Origin: Pseudalkalibacillus sp052246725
GTDB taxonomy: Bacteria; Bacillota; Bacilli; Bacillales; Fictibacillaceae
Assembly: GCA_052246725.1 (NCBI GenBank)
Contig: JBQQCL010000001.1
Direction: 5' to 3' (one strand)
DNA length: 64,000 nt
Of this stretch, positions 26,817-35,808 are shown piece by piece; position 1 is the first letter of the stretch, and the number at the start of each line of letters is the position of its first letter. Position numbers and translations under genes: made by a program. The notes below the pieces were generated by a model, which was not told where the DNA came from, made no database searches, and saw only the letters and a program-made list of their open reading frames with translations.

Positions 26817-27101
26817 ATGGCTATGGGATGGATTTTTCCGATTGGTTTTTGGGTTATTGGTACGCTAGTTGCGGCAAGCCCTGGTGTTCTTTTTCGATTA
26901 GTAGAGAAGGAAAAAGAAACGTTACGTGAAGAAGCAGAGGAAACGAGGTTCCGTGACCATTTAGCATCCGTATTTTTCACTGTGGAAGAAAAGCTGATGA
27001 GTTCAATCCCGTGGTGGTCTTTTACGTTGATCTGTTCAATTTTGGCGGTTTTCCTTTTTACATTCGGTTTCATCGCATTAAGCTTTGTCTTAACCTGGTG
27101 A
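26817..27101 (+). CDS. Small hypothetical membrane protein
   Basis: A 94-residue protein with an N-terminal hydrophobic segment (WIFPIGFWVIGTLVAASPGV), a charged central helix (about 28-60, EKEKETLREEAEETRFRDHL) and a C-terminal membrane segment (about 68-94). GGAGG precedes the ATG by 4 nt, and a second ATG two codons later has better spacing (10 nt). Not recognised. The 260 nt before it hold only short TGTCCC/GGGACA motifs. Confidence 0.6.
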   Translation: MAMGWIFPIGFWVIGTLVAASPGVLFRLVEKEKETLREEAEETRFRDHLASVFFTVEEKLMSSIPWWSFTLICSILAVFLFTFGFIALSFVLTW

Positions 27102-27109
27102 CCCGCCGA

Positions 27110-27964
27110 TTACTTTTCATCTTTAAGCAAAGTATCAATATCCACAGTCCAGCGACTCGTCAAACTATCTCTTTCTAACCTCATGACAGCATAATGTTTA
27201 TCCAGCCCTCTTCTACCACTTGTCAATACTTCAACGGAGTATTCGGTCACAAGTAAAGTGGAGGGTTCTTTTTCGGATAATGGTTTATTTGGATGTACAA
27301 AGAATAACTTTTCCACCTTGCTCTTTTTAACAGGATGGCTAACTGTTTGGTTGATGATCTTAAAATCCTCCTGATTGACAGCATGGATGAAAATGGTTGC
27401 CAATTCATCGCTTGTCGCTTTTTCAATATAACTGTCCAGTTTTCCTGAAGCTTTTAATATCATCAGTTGATGTGATGGATCTTCTTTCTTGGATTTATGT
27501 GTTGTACTGTTCGGAAGATGAATGCAGAAATGACCTGGAAAATTATTTGCCAACGCGCCTGCACCATGAGGCATCCCATGCATAGAGGCTGGGATCATCT
27601 CTGAACCGTTTCGAATGAAGATTGCTCTCCGTTTCCAGCTCCATTTTCCATCATAAATCTGTTTCATGATTGCAGTATCTGTTTTAGTAAGCGGTTGGAC
27701 ATCGGCATGATGTTCCCCAGCCCTCCTTTGTACTGTGAAAAACAATCCTGTTTCCATGTCAACAACTTCAAAGGTACTTTTTCTCGGAAAAATCGCATCT
27801 GTTTCTTCCCATGTCTTCCACTCAATCCTTTCCGGCAAATGAGTACCATCATCGAAAATCGATGGCAGATTCTCAACTTTGATTCCTTTAGCATAGATCT
27901 CTTCCATTGGAAAAAGACTCGTGAACAGTCCACAAACAACAACCATTAGAAAGTTTCGTCTCAT
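27110..27964 (-). CDS. Secreted protein with HGMPHG...HFCIH motif, function unknown
   Basis: A 284-residue protein. The start at 27964 (GGAG 8 nt upstream) gives a clean signal peptide (RRNFLMVVVCGLFTSLF, cleavage near EEIYAKG). The conserved-looking block ETGLFFTVQRRAGEHHADVQ, then SMHGMPHGAGALANNFPGHF and CIHLPNSTTHKSK (about 130-165) has several His and one Cys that could form a metal or transpeptidase-like site. I have seen similar blocks in Firmicute secreted proteins but cannot name a function. The C-terminal third is lower complexity. No operon partner. Confidence 0.7.
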   Translation of the reverse strand: MRRNFLMVVVCGLFTSLFPMEEIYAKGIKVENLPSIFDDGTHLPERIEWKTWEETDAIFPRKSTFEVVDMETGLFFTVQRRAGEHHADVQPLTKTDTAIMKQIYDGKWSWKRRAIFIRNGSEMIPASMHGMPHGAGALANNFPGHFCIHLPNSTTHKSKKEDPSHQLMILKASGKLDSYIEKATSDELATIFIHAVNQEDFKIINQTVSHPVKKSKVEKLFFVHPNKPLSEKEPSTLLVTEYSVEVLTSGRRGLDKHYAVMRLERDSLTSRWTVDIDTLLKDEK

Positions 27965-28122
27965 TTCAAGTTCTCCGTTCATCATTATTTCGTTCCTTTA
28001 TTATTGTGGCTTGGAACCATTTCACTCTATAACAGGTAATATTTGTACTCTGAGGATTTGATCTACCAGTATCAGAAGTACCATCTAGAGGGGAATGCTA
28101 ATCATAATAAGGAGTGATGAAA

Positions 28123-28284
28123 ATGAATAACAAGAAAAAACGATTGATGGAAATCGAGCACCCTTATATAAAAGAAATCGAAGAACACACCGAACACCCT
28201 GGTGTAGACGAAGAACGAGATGGGGATCTTGTCCAACACGTTTCTGACGAGGAAAACCTACAAGCTGAACAAGCTCAGGGTTAA
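28123..28284 (+). CDS. Small acidic hypothetical protein (53 aa)
   Basis: NNKKKRLMEIEHPYIKEIEE continues into a Glu/Asp-rich tail ending EQAQG. GGAG is 8 nt before the ATG, and a strong hairpin follows the stop. Very hydrophilic, no Cys and no membrane segment. It looks like the small DUF-type proteins common in Bacillus; no function can be assigned. Confidence 0.6.
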   Translation: MNNKKKRLMEIEHPYIKEIEEHTEHPGVDEERDGDLVQHVSDEENLQAEQAQG

Positions 28285-28286
28285 TA

Positions 28287-28360
28287 AGAGGGGCTTTCCA
28301 ATAAGTGCCTGACTCGCCTATTTACATGAGGGTCTGGTTTACTTTTGGAAGCCCCTAAAA
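28287..28360. terminator. Long hairpin between convergent genes
   Basis: GGGGCTTTCCAA (28289) pairs with TTGGAAGCCCC (28346) across a loop of about 45 nt, followed by TAAAAAT on the plus strand and TTATT on the minus strand. Probably a bidirectional terminator; the large loop is unusual. Confidence 0.6.
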
Positions 28361-28364
28361 ATGA

Positions 28365-29291
28365 TTAGCTTTTATCCCCAAGTCTAATCCTTGGGTCTAT
28401 CAATCCATATGCAAAATCCACAATCAAGATCATTGCTATGAATAAAAAGGAATAGAACAATGTGGTACCCATAATTACCGGGTAATCGTTCATAGTAATC
28501 GATCGTACAAACTGTTCCCCAAGTCCCGGTACAGAAAAAATCCGTTCAATGACAAGGGTTCCTGTCATAATTCCAACCAGCATTGGCCCAAGAACGGTAA
28601 TGAGCGGGATAAGCGCATTACGAACTGCATGGAACACAACTACGTTAGCTGAACTGATCCCTTTCGCCTTTGCCAACACAATATAATCCTGACCCAACAC
28701 TTCCAAAAGTTCCGTCCTCATGAATCTCGCTGTTACTGCCATCGGAAAGATCATCAGCGCTATTGTAGGGAGAAGCGTATACTCGAAACCTTCCCAAAAC
28801 GCCACTGGTAGCCATTGTAGTTTAACTCCTACATAGTATTGAAGTAAGCCCGCAAAAACGAAACTTGGAATGGAGATACCGATTACTGACAATAAGGTCG
28901 ACGAGTAGTCTAAATAGGAATTATGCCGGACTGCTGCAATGATTCCGAGGACCATCCCAATCAAACTGCCGAAGATCATCGACTGGAATCCAAGCTGAGC
29001 AGAAGGGCCGATTCTTTGAACGATCAAATCGGTGACTTTTCTCCCTTCAAATTGAAAAGAAATACCGAGATCTCCCTGCACAAGATTTGTCATGTACTTC
29101 ACATACTGCAAAGGAACAGGATCATTCAGATTATATTTTTCAAGAATGATCGCCTCTTGTTCAGCAGTCAACTTCGCCTGATTGCTTAAAGGTGAACCTG
29201 GCATCAGTTTCATCAAGAAAAACGTTGCAGAAGCAATGACGAATAAAGTGATGAGTAAATACAAGATCCGCTTTAAAAAATATGTTTTCAT
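28365..29291 (-). CDS. Oligopeptide/dipeptide ABC permease (OppB/AppB-like), orphan
   Basis: A 308-residue inner-membrane permease: an N-terminal segment (YFLKRILYLLITLFVIASAT), four to five further segments, and the EAA loop VLAKAKGISSANVVVFHAVRNAL (about 200). It matches DppB/OppB/AppB. The start at 29291 has GGGG 8 nt upstream; longer readings lack an RBS. It stands alone: no second permease, ATPase or binding protein adjoins it. A truncated SgrR-like regulator diverges from it. Confidence 0.88.
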   Translation of the reverse strand: MKTYFLKRILYLLITLFVIASATFFLMKLMPGSPLSNQAKLTAEQEAIILEKYNLNDPVPLQYVKYMTNLVQGDLGISFQFEGRKVTDLIVQRIGPSAQLGFQSMIFGSLIGMVLGIIAAVRHNSYLDYSSTLLSVIGISIPSFVFAGLLQYYVGVKLQWLPVAFWEGFEYTLLPTIALMIFPMAVTARFMRTELLEVLGQDYIVLAKAKGISSANVVVFHAVRNALIPLITVLGPMLVGIMTGTLVIERIFSVPGLGEQFVRSITMNDYPVIMGTTLFYSFLFIAMILIVDFAYGLIDPRIRLGDKS

Positions 29292-29410
29292 TGAAACAAC
29301 CCCATCTTTTTCTGACTTTTTTGATATTTTAAAGTATAATGGAAAGTAGAATATGGAAAAAAGTGAAAATTTTGTTGGGAGTTGTTCCCCTTTTTCGAGG
29401 AGGTGCCGTG

Positions 29411-29758
29411 ATGAAATACGGAACATATTATTTGCAGCTATGCGATCTTTTCTCAGCTGAAGAATTAGTTGAAGTTCCTTTAAAGCGTCTAGCAGATGAG
29501 TGGAAAATTACAACTCGTTATGCGAAGAAAATCGTCCGAGAATTACATAAACAAAAATTCATTGAATGGAATCCAGGAATCGGTCGTGGAAACCTATCTA
29601 AGTTACGACTCTTATACTGCAAAAATGATGTCGTAATCGGTATAGCGAAAGAACATGTGCGGAAGAAAAAAATTCAGGAAGCGTTCACAGTCATCCATAC
29701 ACATGCCCCTGAGGTCAAAGAAAACTTTGTGGACTGGCTGTCTGACCCATCTTTATAA
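29411..29758 (+). pseudogene. SgrR-like regulator, N-terminal fragment
   Basis: A 115-residue open frame with RBS GAGGAGG. It matches the N-terminal winged-helix of SgrR-type regulators (KYGTYYLQLCDLFSAEELVE, then RLADEWKITTRYAKKIVREL and IEWNPGIGRGNLSKL). Full-length relatives continue for about 450 residues with a solute-binding-protein-like domain; here the frame stops soon after KENFVDWL, and a long family B repeat starts 7 nt after the stop. I read this as a truncated gene; a short functional regulator is the alternative. Confidence 0.7.
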
Positions 29759-29764
29759 GCCCAA

Positions 29765-29912
29765 TAAAGAAAACTTGGAAAAGACAAGCCTAGGCGTAGG
29801 CTGAGCCATTAGTTCCTCGAAAAAGCAATTACTTTTCCTTCGTGCGGTGTATTGCTTCCGAAGCCGCCAGCTTGTTCACTTATACTGAAGAAAGTATTCC
29901 ATACTTTCTTTA
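29765..29912 (+). repeat. Family B repeat, copy 4 (long form)
   Basis: The TAAAGAAAACTTGG...ACTTTCTTTA frame contains an extra stretch of about 65 nt (AAAGCAATTACTTTTCCTTC, TGCTTCCGAAGCCGCCAGCTTG) that is missing from the 85 nt form but also present at 56.9 kb. Confidence 0.88.
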
Positions 29913-29914
29913 AA

Positions 29915-29951
29915 TAAAAAACTCAAATGTTCGGATGGAACAATTTGAGTC
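29915..29951 (-). terminator. Terminator of the aldehyde dehydrogenase gene
   Basis: On the minus strand ACTCAAATTGTTCC pairs with GAACATTTGAGT, followed by TTTTTTA. Confidence 0.88.
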
Positions 29952-30001
29952 GATCCTTTAACGTTAGGTCCATCACATGAGAATTGCGAACGTTTTTTGA
30001 T

Positions 30002-31372
30002 TTATTTCAACACCTTTTTCATGATTTTAAGCCCATATTTGTGCGATGGGTACCGAAAGTTAATGTCAAATCGGTTCGTCTGTTTGACAATACTTTTTTG
30101 ATGAGAAAAAGCATCAAAACTTGCTTTACCATGATAACTGCCAGTTCCACTTTCCCCAACACCGCCGAATGGTAAATAAGGTGATGCGACATGAACCAAC
30201 GTGTCGTTGATACAACCCCCTCCAAAAGTTAAGCTATCCATGACATGCCTTTGCTGTTCAACTGATTCTGAAAACAAATAAAGCGCTAAGGGTTTCGGAT
30301 ATTTACGGACGTCATGGATGACTTGATCAATCGAATCATATTCCATAACCGGTAAGATAGGACCGAATATTTCTTCTTGCATAACCGGATCAGACCACCC
30401 TACTTGATCGATCAACGTCGGTTCGATCGACAAAGAACCCTCATCTTTCTTACCACCTGTGATGATCCGTCCGTCCTCAAGATATCTGCTGAGCCTTTGG
30501 AAATGATTCATATTCACGATATGCGTTATTTCAGGATTTTCAAGCGGGTTTGCACCATAGAATTCATCGATGTACTTTTTTATCTTCATTATCAATTCAA
30601 CCCTCACTCGTTGGTGAATATATAAATAATCTGGTGCAATACAGGTTTGACCTGCATTTGTGAATTTCCCCCATACAATCCTTTTGGCTGCAAGTTCAAG
30701 ATTTGCACTTTCATCGACAATAGCGGGACTTTTTCCACCCAGTTCCAACGTCACAGGAATCAATTTTTTAGAGGCTGCTTCCATGACGATTTTTCCGACA
30801 TTCACGCTTCCAGTAAAGAAAATTTTATCGAAATCTTGTTCGAGCAGCACCTGGCTTACTTCCACCCCACCCTCTACAACTGCAACATAACGCTCTTCAT
30901 ATATTTCTCCTATCAGTTTCGAGATGACTTTAGAGACAGTCGGCGTCAGCTCTGAAGGTTTGAGGATCGCGCAATTGCCTGCCGCAATTGCTCCGACTAA
31001 CGGTGAAATTTGCAGCTGAAAAGGATAATTCCAAGGAGCGATGATTAAACATACTCCATAAGGCTCTGATTGAATATAACTTTTTGAGCCGAAGTGTGTG
31101 ACTGCCGTTTTCACCCGTATCGGCTTTGTCCATTTTTTCAGGTGCTTAAGAGTGAAACTGATTTCTTTGAGTAACATCCCTATCTCTGATGAATAGGCTT
31201 CAAATTCAGATTTGTTGAGGTCTTTTTTTAATGCACCTAAGATATCAGTCTCGTATTTGTTGATCGCATTTCTTAATTTCTCAAGCTGTTGGATGCGGAA
31301 ATCGACAGACTTCGTTTCTCCTGAGAAAAAATAGGTACGTTGCAGCTGAAGGATTTCTTGAATTGTTGGCAT
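30002..31372 (-). CDS. Aldehyde dehydrogenase (class 3-like, YwdH type)
   Basis: A 456-residue NAD(P)-dependent aldehyde dehydrogenase. Key motifs: WNYPFQLQISPLVGAIAAGN, the Glu in LELGGKSPAIV (about 210), the nucleophile Cys in FTNAGQTCIAPDYL (about 245), and QEEIFGPILPV (about 335). The short length and motif spelling fit the ALDH3 group (fatty/aromatic aldehydes), as in B. subtilis YwdH. RBS GGAGG is 9 nt from the ATG. Monocistronic. Confidence 0.92.
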   Translation of the reverse strand: MPTIQEILQLQRTYFFSGETKSVDFRIQQLEKLRNAINKYETDILGALKKDLNKSEFEAYSSEIGMLLKEISFTLKHLKKWTKPIRVKTAVTHFGSKSYIQSEPYGVCLIIAPWNYPFQLQISPLVGAIAAGNCAILKPSELTPTVSKVISKLIGEIYEERYVAVVEGGVEVSQVLLEQDFDKIFFTGSVNVGKIVMEAASKKLIPVTLELGGKSPAIVDESANLELAAKRIVWGKFTNAGQTCIAPDYLYIHQRVRVELIMKIKKYIDEFYGANPLENPEITHIVNMNHFQRLSRYLEDGRIITGGKKDEGSLSIEPTLIDQVGWSDPVMQEEIFGPILPVMEYDSIDQVIHDVRKYPKPLALYLFSESVEQQRHVMDSLTFGGGCINDTLVHVASPYLPFGGVGESGTGSYHGKASFDAFSHQKSIVKQTNRFDINFRYPSHKYGLKIMKKVLK

Positions 31373-31507
31373 GGTTAGCAGCCTCCGTTTACGAGTTCCA
31401 ATACATAAACAAAATGTATCGTATCTAAAATGTATACGATACGTTTGTTTTTTTCAAAATTTTAGGTAGACTAAAGACATTACATATATGTATTGAGGAG
31501 GTCCGTC

Positions 31508-31963
31508 ATGCATCCCTTATTGAAAAAAATGAATTATAAAAACCAGCCGGAGATATGGGTGATCAAAGCACCTGCAGAGTTTGAAGAAACCATGAAGGAA
31601 ATAGCAGATGAAGTTACGATCATGGAAGATTTGAAAGCTGGAAGCAAAATTCACTTTGTTCTTGTGTTCACGTATGAAAAGACAGATGTAGGTCCATTTG
31701 TAAAAGAACTCCTGCCCCAACTGGAAGAGGATGCCGTTGTCTGGTTCGCCTATCCGAAGAAATCGTCTAAAAAGTACACATCCGACTTGACGAGAGATAC
31801 AGGTTGGCAGCCGTTAGGTGATGCCGGTTTCGAAGGTGTCAGGCAGGTTGCGCTCAATGAGGATTGGTCCGCACTACGTTTCCGACACGTGGACTATATT
31901 AAAACGTTGACACGGAATAAAAAGCTCGCGATGACTGAGCAGGGAAAGAATCGGAAAATTTGA
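31508..31963 (+). CDS. Conserved hypothetical protein (DUF3052-like)
   Basis: A 151-residue cytosolic protein. The stretch VVWFAYPKKSSKKYTSDLTR, then GWQPLGDAGFEGVRQVALNE and DWSALRFRHVDYIKTLTR resembles DUF3052/YdeI-like small proteins; no function is established. RBS GAGGAGG is 6 nt from the ATG. It shares a terminator with the convergent flotillin gene. Confidence 0.7.
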   Translation: MHPLLKKMNYKNQPEIWVIKAPAEFEETMKEIADEVTIMEDLKAGSKIHFVLVFTYEKTDVGPFVKELLPQLEEDAVVWFAYPKKSSKKYTSDLTRDTGWQPLGDAGFEGVRQVALNEDWSALRFRHVDYIKTLTRNKKLAMTEQGKNRKI

Positions 31964-31983
31964 TACTCCTTACCCCATAATTT

Positions 31984-32014
31984 GGGGGATGATCCATACG
32001 GACCATCCCCTTAT
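31984..32014. terminator. Terminator between DUF3052-like gene and floT
   Basis: GGGGATGATCC pairs with GGACCATCCCC around a 4-5 nt loop. The tail TTATTGTTATTT follows on the plus strand. Confidence 0.75.
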
Positions 32015-32016
32015 TG

Positions 32017-33591
32017 TTATTTCTCACTTTTCACATATTCATTTTCTTGTTTTGCTTTGTTATCGTTTGTAGGGAGACCGTCTCTTTTACGGGTGATTTC
32101 TCTTGTCAATTCATCAACGCTTGATCGGACATTCCCTTTTCCAGAGAAGTTTTCGATCAATTCCTTGACGTCTAAGCCAGAAGAAGCCTTCAATGATTCC
32201 TGTAGCGTTGACATCAAGTTTGTGGCATAGCCCGTTACCTTGTTCGCTCCTCCACCTTCACCGCTGCCAGTGTCGACGACTGTAATTTTATCAATATTAC
32301 CCAATGGACTTGCAACTTCTTTTGCATAGGAAGGAAGCATGTTGATGATCATATCAAGCATCGCTGCTTGACCATATTGTTCAAAAGCTTCTGCAATTTT
32401 CTGTTTCGCTTCCGCTTCTGCAAGTCCCTTCAGACGGATGACTTCAGCTGACGATTCACCTTGAGCTCTTTCTGCGTCGGCCTTCGCGATACCGTCGATA
32501 CGGATTTTTTCCGCTTCTGCTCTCGCCATGGACTCGATGCGATATTGTTCAGCATCGGCTGAAGCGATCTGCTTCCGCTTATCCGCTTCTGCTGACTGCT
32601 CGACAGCATAACGGTCAGCATCCGCTTTCTTCTTGACCTCAGAATCATATTGCTTCTCACGACGAAGAATTTCTTTTTCCTCGAGTTCAATCTGCTTTTG
32701 ACGCTCGATGATCTTGATCTGCATCTGATGCTCTGTTACCTCTTGCATCGAACGAGCCTCTTCAAGATGATAGGACTGGTCTGCACGCGCCTTTGCCCGA
32801 TCCTGCTCTTCGCGGTATTCTGCAATTTTCAACTGATTGATTTTTTCTGCTTCAGCTACCTCAGTAGCGCGTTCCAGCTCGGATTTCTTCGCATCTTTAT
32901 CTGCTTCCGCACGTTTGATCCGTGTTTCTTTTTCTGCTTCAGCGGTGGCGATATCCGCATCCCGTTTCACTTGAGCGATCCGCGGCTTACCGAGTGACTC
33001 TAAGTATCCATTTTTATCACGGACATCTTTTATCGTGAACGAGACGATGTTCAGACCCATTTTCGCAAGGTCTTGAGATGCAACACGCTGTACTTCCTGT
33101 GAGAATTTTTCACGGTTCTTGTAAATCTCTTCGACCGTCATCGATCCGAGAATCGAACGGAGATGTCCTTCAAGGACCTCGCGTGCTTCATTCTCACGGT
33201 CACTTTTGGTTTTACCTAAGAATTGTTCAGCGGCCGTAGCGATTTCGCCGATTGATCCGCCGATTTTGATGATCGCTGTACCGTCAGCCATGACAGGGAC
33301 ACCCTGCTCTGTGTAAACTTCCGGTGTCTGTACATCAATTTTACTCGACAATAGACTCAACGATTCAGCTTGTTGGAACACCGGGAGCACAAATGTACCT
33401 CCGCCCCGTACGATTTTGATCCTGTTACCGGCTTCATCGATATTGACATTCTTCGATCCGAGGTAACTACCTGTGACAATCAATGCTTCATCAGGACCCG
33501 CTGTACGGTATTTCGAAACGAATACCCCGATTAAAGCAATCAATAAAAATGCTACGATTCCAATGACAATGAAAAGTGGACTTAGACCCAT
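32017..33591 (-). CDS. floT: Flotillin FloT
   Basis: A 524-residue flotillin that scaffolds lipid microdomains. An N-terminal membrane hairpin (FIVIGIVAFLLIALIGVFVS) precedes an SPFH/Band 7 domain (about 30-200), a long coiled-coil rich in Ala-Glu-Ala repeats (about 205-390) and a glycine-containing C-terminus. This is the B. subtilis YuaG/FloT layout. Last gene of pspA-nfeD-floT. Membrane-associated on the cytoplasmic side. Confidence 0.95.
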   Translation of the reverse strand: MGLSPLFIVIGIVAFLLIALIGVFVSKYRTAGPDEALIVTGSYLGSKNVNIDEAGNRIKIVRGGGTFVLPVFQQAESLSLLSSKIDVQTPEVYTEQGVPVMADGTAIIKIGGSIGEIATAAEQFLGKTKSDRENEAREVLEGHLRSILGSMTVEEIYKNREKFSQEVQRVASQDLAKMGLNIVSFTIKDVRDKNGYLESLGKPRIAQVKRDADIATAEAEKETRIKRAEADKDAKKSELERATEVAEAEKINQLKIAEYREEQDRAKARADQSYHLEEARSMQEVTEHQMQIKIIERQKQIELEEKEILRREKQYDSEVKKKADADRYAVEQSAEADKRKQIASADAEQYRIESMARAEAEKIRIDGIAKADAERAQGESSAEVIRLKGLAEAEAKQKIAEAFEQYGQAAMLDMIINMLPSYAKEVASPLGNIDKITVVDTGSGEGGGANKVTGYATNLMSTLQESLKASSGLDVKELIENFSGKGNVRSSVDELTREITRKRDGLPTNDNKAKQENEYVKSEK

Positions 33592-33615
33592 ATGATCCTC
33601 CTTAAATATGAATTG

Positions 33616-34158
33616 TTACACGTTGAAGGTTTCTTGTTCGTATCGGGTAACGTGCAGAACCCCATCTTTGGTGTCGATGATCAAAATATCAGAGCCAGCC
33701 TCGATTGGTTCGTTTTCCAGACTGACCGCCGACTTAGCGATATTTCCGCTGTTCCCGCTGATCAATACCTCACCATAACCATCAGCAGGAATGGAAATGA
33801 TGACTTTGCCTATCCGGCCTTGTAAGTCTTCTATCGCATACGTATTTGATTCTTCCGCGGAAGAGAGTGGAATCAACACGAATACGTTCAACAAAGTAAC
33901 GAATAGGAATGCTAAAAGTGCAGAAACGACCAGGATGATCCAGCTGTTCATTCCAGTCATGATTTCAAGCAAGTATCCGGATGCACTGAAAATGGTAAGG
34001 AAAGAAAGAATCAATGTCGGGTTGAAGAACGTCTCAGACAAGACCTCGAAAACCCCTTCCAAAACATCGCTCATTACTATATAAATGAGCGTTAAACATC
34101 CTCCGATGATGAGTCCATAGAGATAGAGCGTCTCTATCGGATATCCAAATAACTCCAT
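33616..34158 (-). CDS. yuaF: NfeD-like membrane protein (YuaF type)
   Basis: A 180-residue protein with three or four membrane segments in the first 110 residues and a C-terminal OB-fold (about 120-175, GRIGKVIISIPADGYGEVLI). NfeD proteins pair with flotillins/stomatins and help organise their assemblies; it immediately precedes floT as in B. subtilis yuaF-floT. RBS AGGGGA. Confidence 0.9.
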   Translation of the reverse strand: MELFGYPIETLYLYGLIIGGCLTLIYIVMSDVLEGVFEVLSETFFNPTLILSFLTIFSASGYLLEIMTGMNSWIILVVSALLAFLFVTLLNVFVLIPLSSAEESNTYAIEDLQGRIGKVIISIPADGYGEVLISGNSGNIAKSAVSLENEPIEAGSDILIIDTKDGVLHVTRYEQETFNV

Positions 34159-34167
34159 ATGATTCCC

Positions 34168-34857
34168 CTATTCGCTTGTTCCATTTAATTGGTTTGCAAT
34201 TCGTTCTTTCAATAAACGCAGTTCATAGTCCACACTGCTGTTCATCTCTACTTCCTTCAATTCGGTGTCCAACGTTCGGCTTGATACGTTAAGGTCCTCA
34301 CTTGTTTCTGCTTCAGCCTCAAACCTGAGAACTTTCTCTTCCATTCGTTTGAAGCCGTGTTTTGAACCTTCGCTATTATGCATCGCCACAGAACGGTTGA
34401 TGTTTGTGCGTGCTTTAGCAGACTGGGCGCGGGATTTCAATGTAGCCTTCTTCATTTCCATATCACGAAATTCTGATTTCATTTCAGTCAGCTTTTCTTT
34501 GAGATCTGCTGCAGTTTTGGAAGCCTCGATGTAGAGGTGCTCCAATTGTTCCGCTTCTTTCTGAAGACGCGATTTATCTTCGAGCGCTCTTTTCGCTAAA
34601 TCTTCATTGTCTTCTTGAAGTGCATGGATTGCCTGCTCTTCACGTTTCTTGACCATCGATTGGGCTTCTTCCCATTTCATCTTCAGCAGTTTTTCTTCTG
34701 CCATGATCTTTGCAGTCGCCTTCTCTGCTTCCTGGATGTCAGAAGCCATCTCACGTAAATACTGCTCGACCATTTTGATAGGGTCTTCTGCTTTGTCGAT
34801 CAGGCTGTTCAATTCCGAATTGACGACTGTCTTCACCCGTTTAAAAAGCTCAAACAT
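34168..34857 (-). CDS. pspA: PspA/IM30 membrane-stress protein
   Basis: A 229-residue almost wholly helical coiled-coil protein of the PspA/Vipp1 family (ESCRT-III-like). FKRVKTVVNSELNSLIDKAE is the typical amphipathic N-terminus, followed by PIKMVEQYLREM. It binds stressed membrane. Here it heads the operon pspA-yuaF-floT, whereas in B. subtilis pspA (ydjF) and yuaF-floT are separate SigW operons. A perfect SigW promoter lies upstream. Confidence 0.93.
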   Translation of the reverse strand: MFELFKRVKTVVNSELNSLIDKAEDPIKMVEQYLREMASDIQEAEKATAKIMAEEKLLKMKWEEAQSMVKKREEQAIHALQEDNEDLAKRALEDKSRLQKEAEQLEHLYIEASKTAADLKEKLTEMKSEFRDMEMKKATLKSRAQSAKARTNINRSVAMHNSEGSKHGFKRMEEKVLRFEAEAETSEDLNVSSRTLDTELKEVEMNSSVDYELRLLKERIANQLNGTSE

Positions 34858-34916
34858 CTAAATCCCCCCATTTGCTTGATTTTGATCAGAAACGCTCAAT
34901 TATACTCACTCTTTAT

Positions 34917-34942
34917 TACGGTTACTTTTGTAAAAAGTTTCA
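34917..34942 (-). promoter_or_regulatory. SigW promoter of pspA-yuaF-floT
   Basis: On the minus strand TGAAAC-N16-CGTA, exactly the SigW -35/-10 pattern and spacing, 60 nt upstream of the pspA start. SigW answers cell-envelope and antimicrobial stress. Confidence 0.88.
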
Positions 34943-35058
34943 TATATTTGTTAAAAAATGTTTTTGTGTATTCGATTACAGGTTGTGGATGACGTTCCAT
35001 TTCGTTGAGTATGATAAAATTTGTATCAATGAGTTGTATTCCTAAATGAGGTGATGAT

Positions 35059-35793
35059 ATGCGCAGTTCGAATCCGAGTTTGAATGATAAAACGTTCAGT
35101 AGATTTCGAGGAAGTGCGTCATCGGGTAATGCGATGACCATCGGGGGCGCAGTAAACAAGACTTTCATTTTGCTTGTCGTGTTGATGGGCAGTGCCTTCT
35201 ATTCCTGGAATGAGTATTTTTCAGGCAACATGGTACAACACTTATTATGGATCGGTGTGTTAGGCGGACTTGTGATGGCATTGATCACTGCTTTTGTTCC
35301 GAGGATTTCCCCATTCACCGCTCCTGCTTATGCTTTGTTAGAAGGGCTGGCGATCGGTGCCTTATCTGCAATCTATGAATCCCAATTCAGGGGTATCACT
35401 TTGCAGGCTGCTCTCCTTACGATCAGTACGTTATTAGCAATGCTGCTTTTATATAAGACAGGTATCATAAAAGTTACGAAGAATTTCAGAATAGGAGTCA
35501 TATCTGCGACTATGGGAATTTTCTTTGTTTACTTGATTGATATCATTCTAAGGTTTTTCGGAATGAATGTTCCATTTCTTCATGAAACAGGCATGATTGG
35601 TATTATCATTTCATTAGTAATTGTTGGAGTAGCTGCCCTGAACCTGGTATTGGATTTTGATTTCATTGAGGCAGGTGCCAGACAACAGGTACCGAAATAT
35701 ATGGAGTGGTATGCTGGATTTGGGCTATTGGTCACACTTGTCTGGTTGTATATTGAAATGTTGAGGCTGCTATCGAAAATCAGAAGAAATTGA
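35059..35793 (+). CDS. Bax inhibitor-1/YccA-like membrane protein
   Basis: A 244-residue protein with seven membrane segments after a hydrophilic N-terminus (SSNPSLNDKTFSRFR). The motif YALLEGLAIGALSAIYE and the C-terminal LNLVLDFDFIEAGARQQVPK, then MEWYAGFGLLVTLVWLYIE mark the bacterial Bax1-I group. Likely ion-leak or membrane-stress related; precise role unknown. RBS AGGTGATGAT. Divergent from the SigW operon. Confidence 0.88.
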   Translation: MRSSNPSLNDKTFSRFRGSASSGNAMTIGGAVNKTFILLVVLMGSAFYSWNEYFSGNMVQHLLWIGVLGGLVMALITAFVPRISPFTAPAYALLEGLAIGALSAIYESQFRGITLQAALLTISTLLAMLLLYKTGIIKVTKNFRIGVISATMGIFFVYLIDIILRFFGMNVPFLHETGMIGIIISLVIVGVAALNLVLDFDFIEAGARQQVPKYMEWYAGFGLLVTLVWLYIEMLRLLSKIRRN

Positions 35794-35808
35794 TATGGGG
35801 GTCATGGA

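Noticed and set aside
26605..26868. Plus-strand 87-codon frame before the small membrane protein
   Set aside because: It crosses TGTCCC/GGGACA repeat motifs, has no RBS, and overlaps the better supported 94-residue gene.
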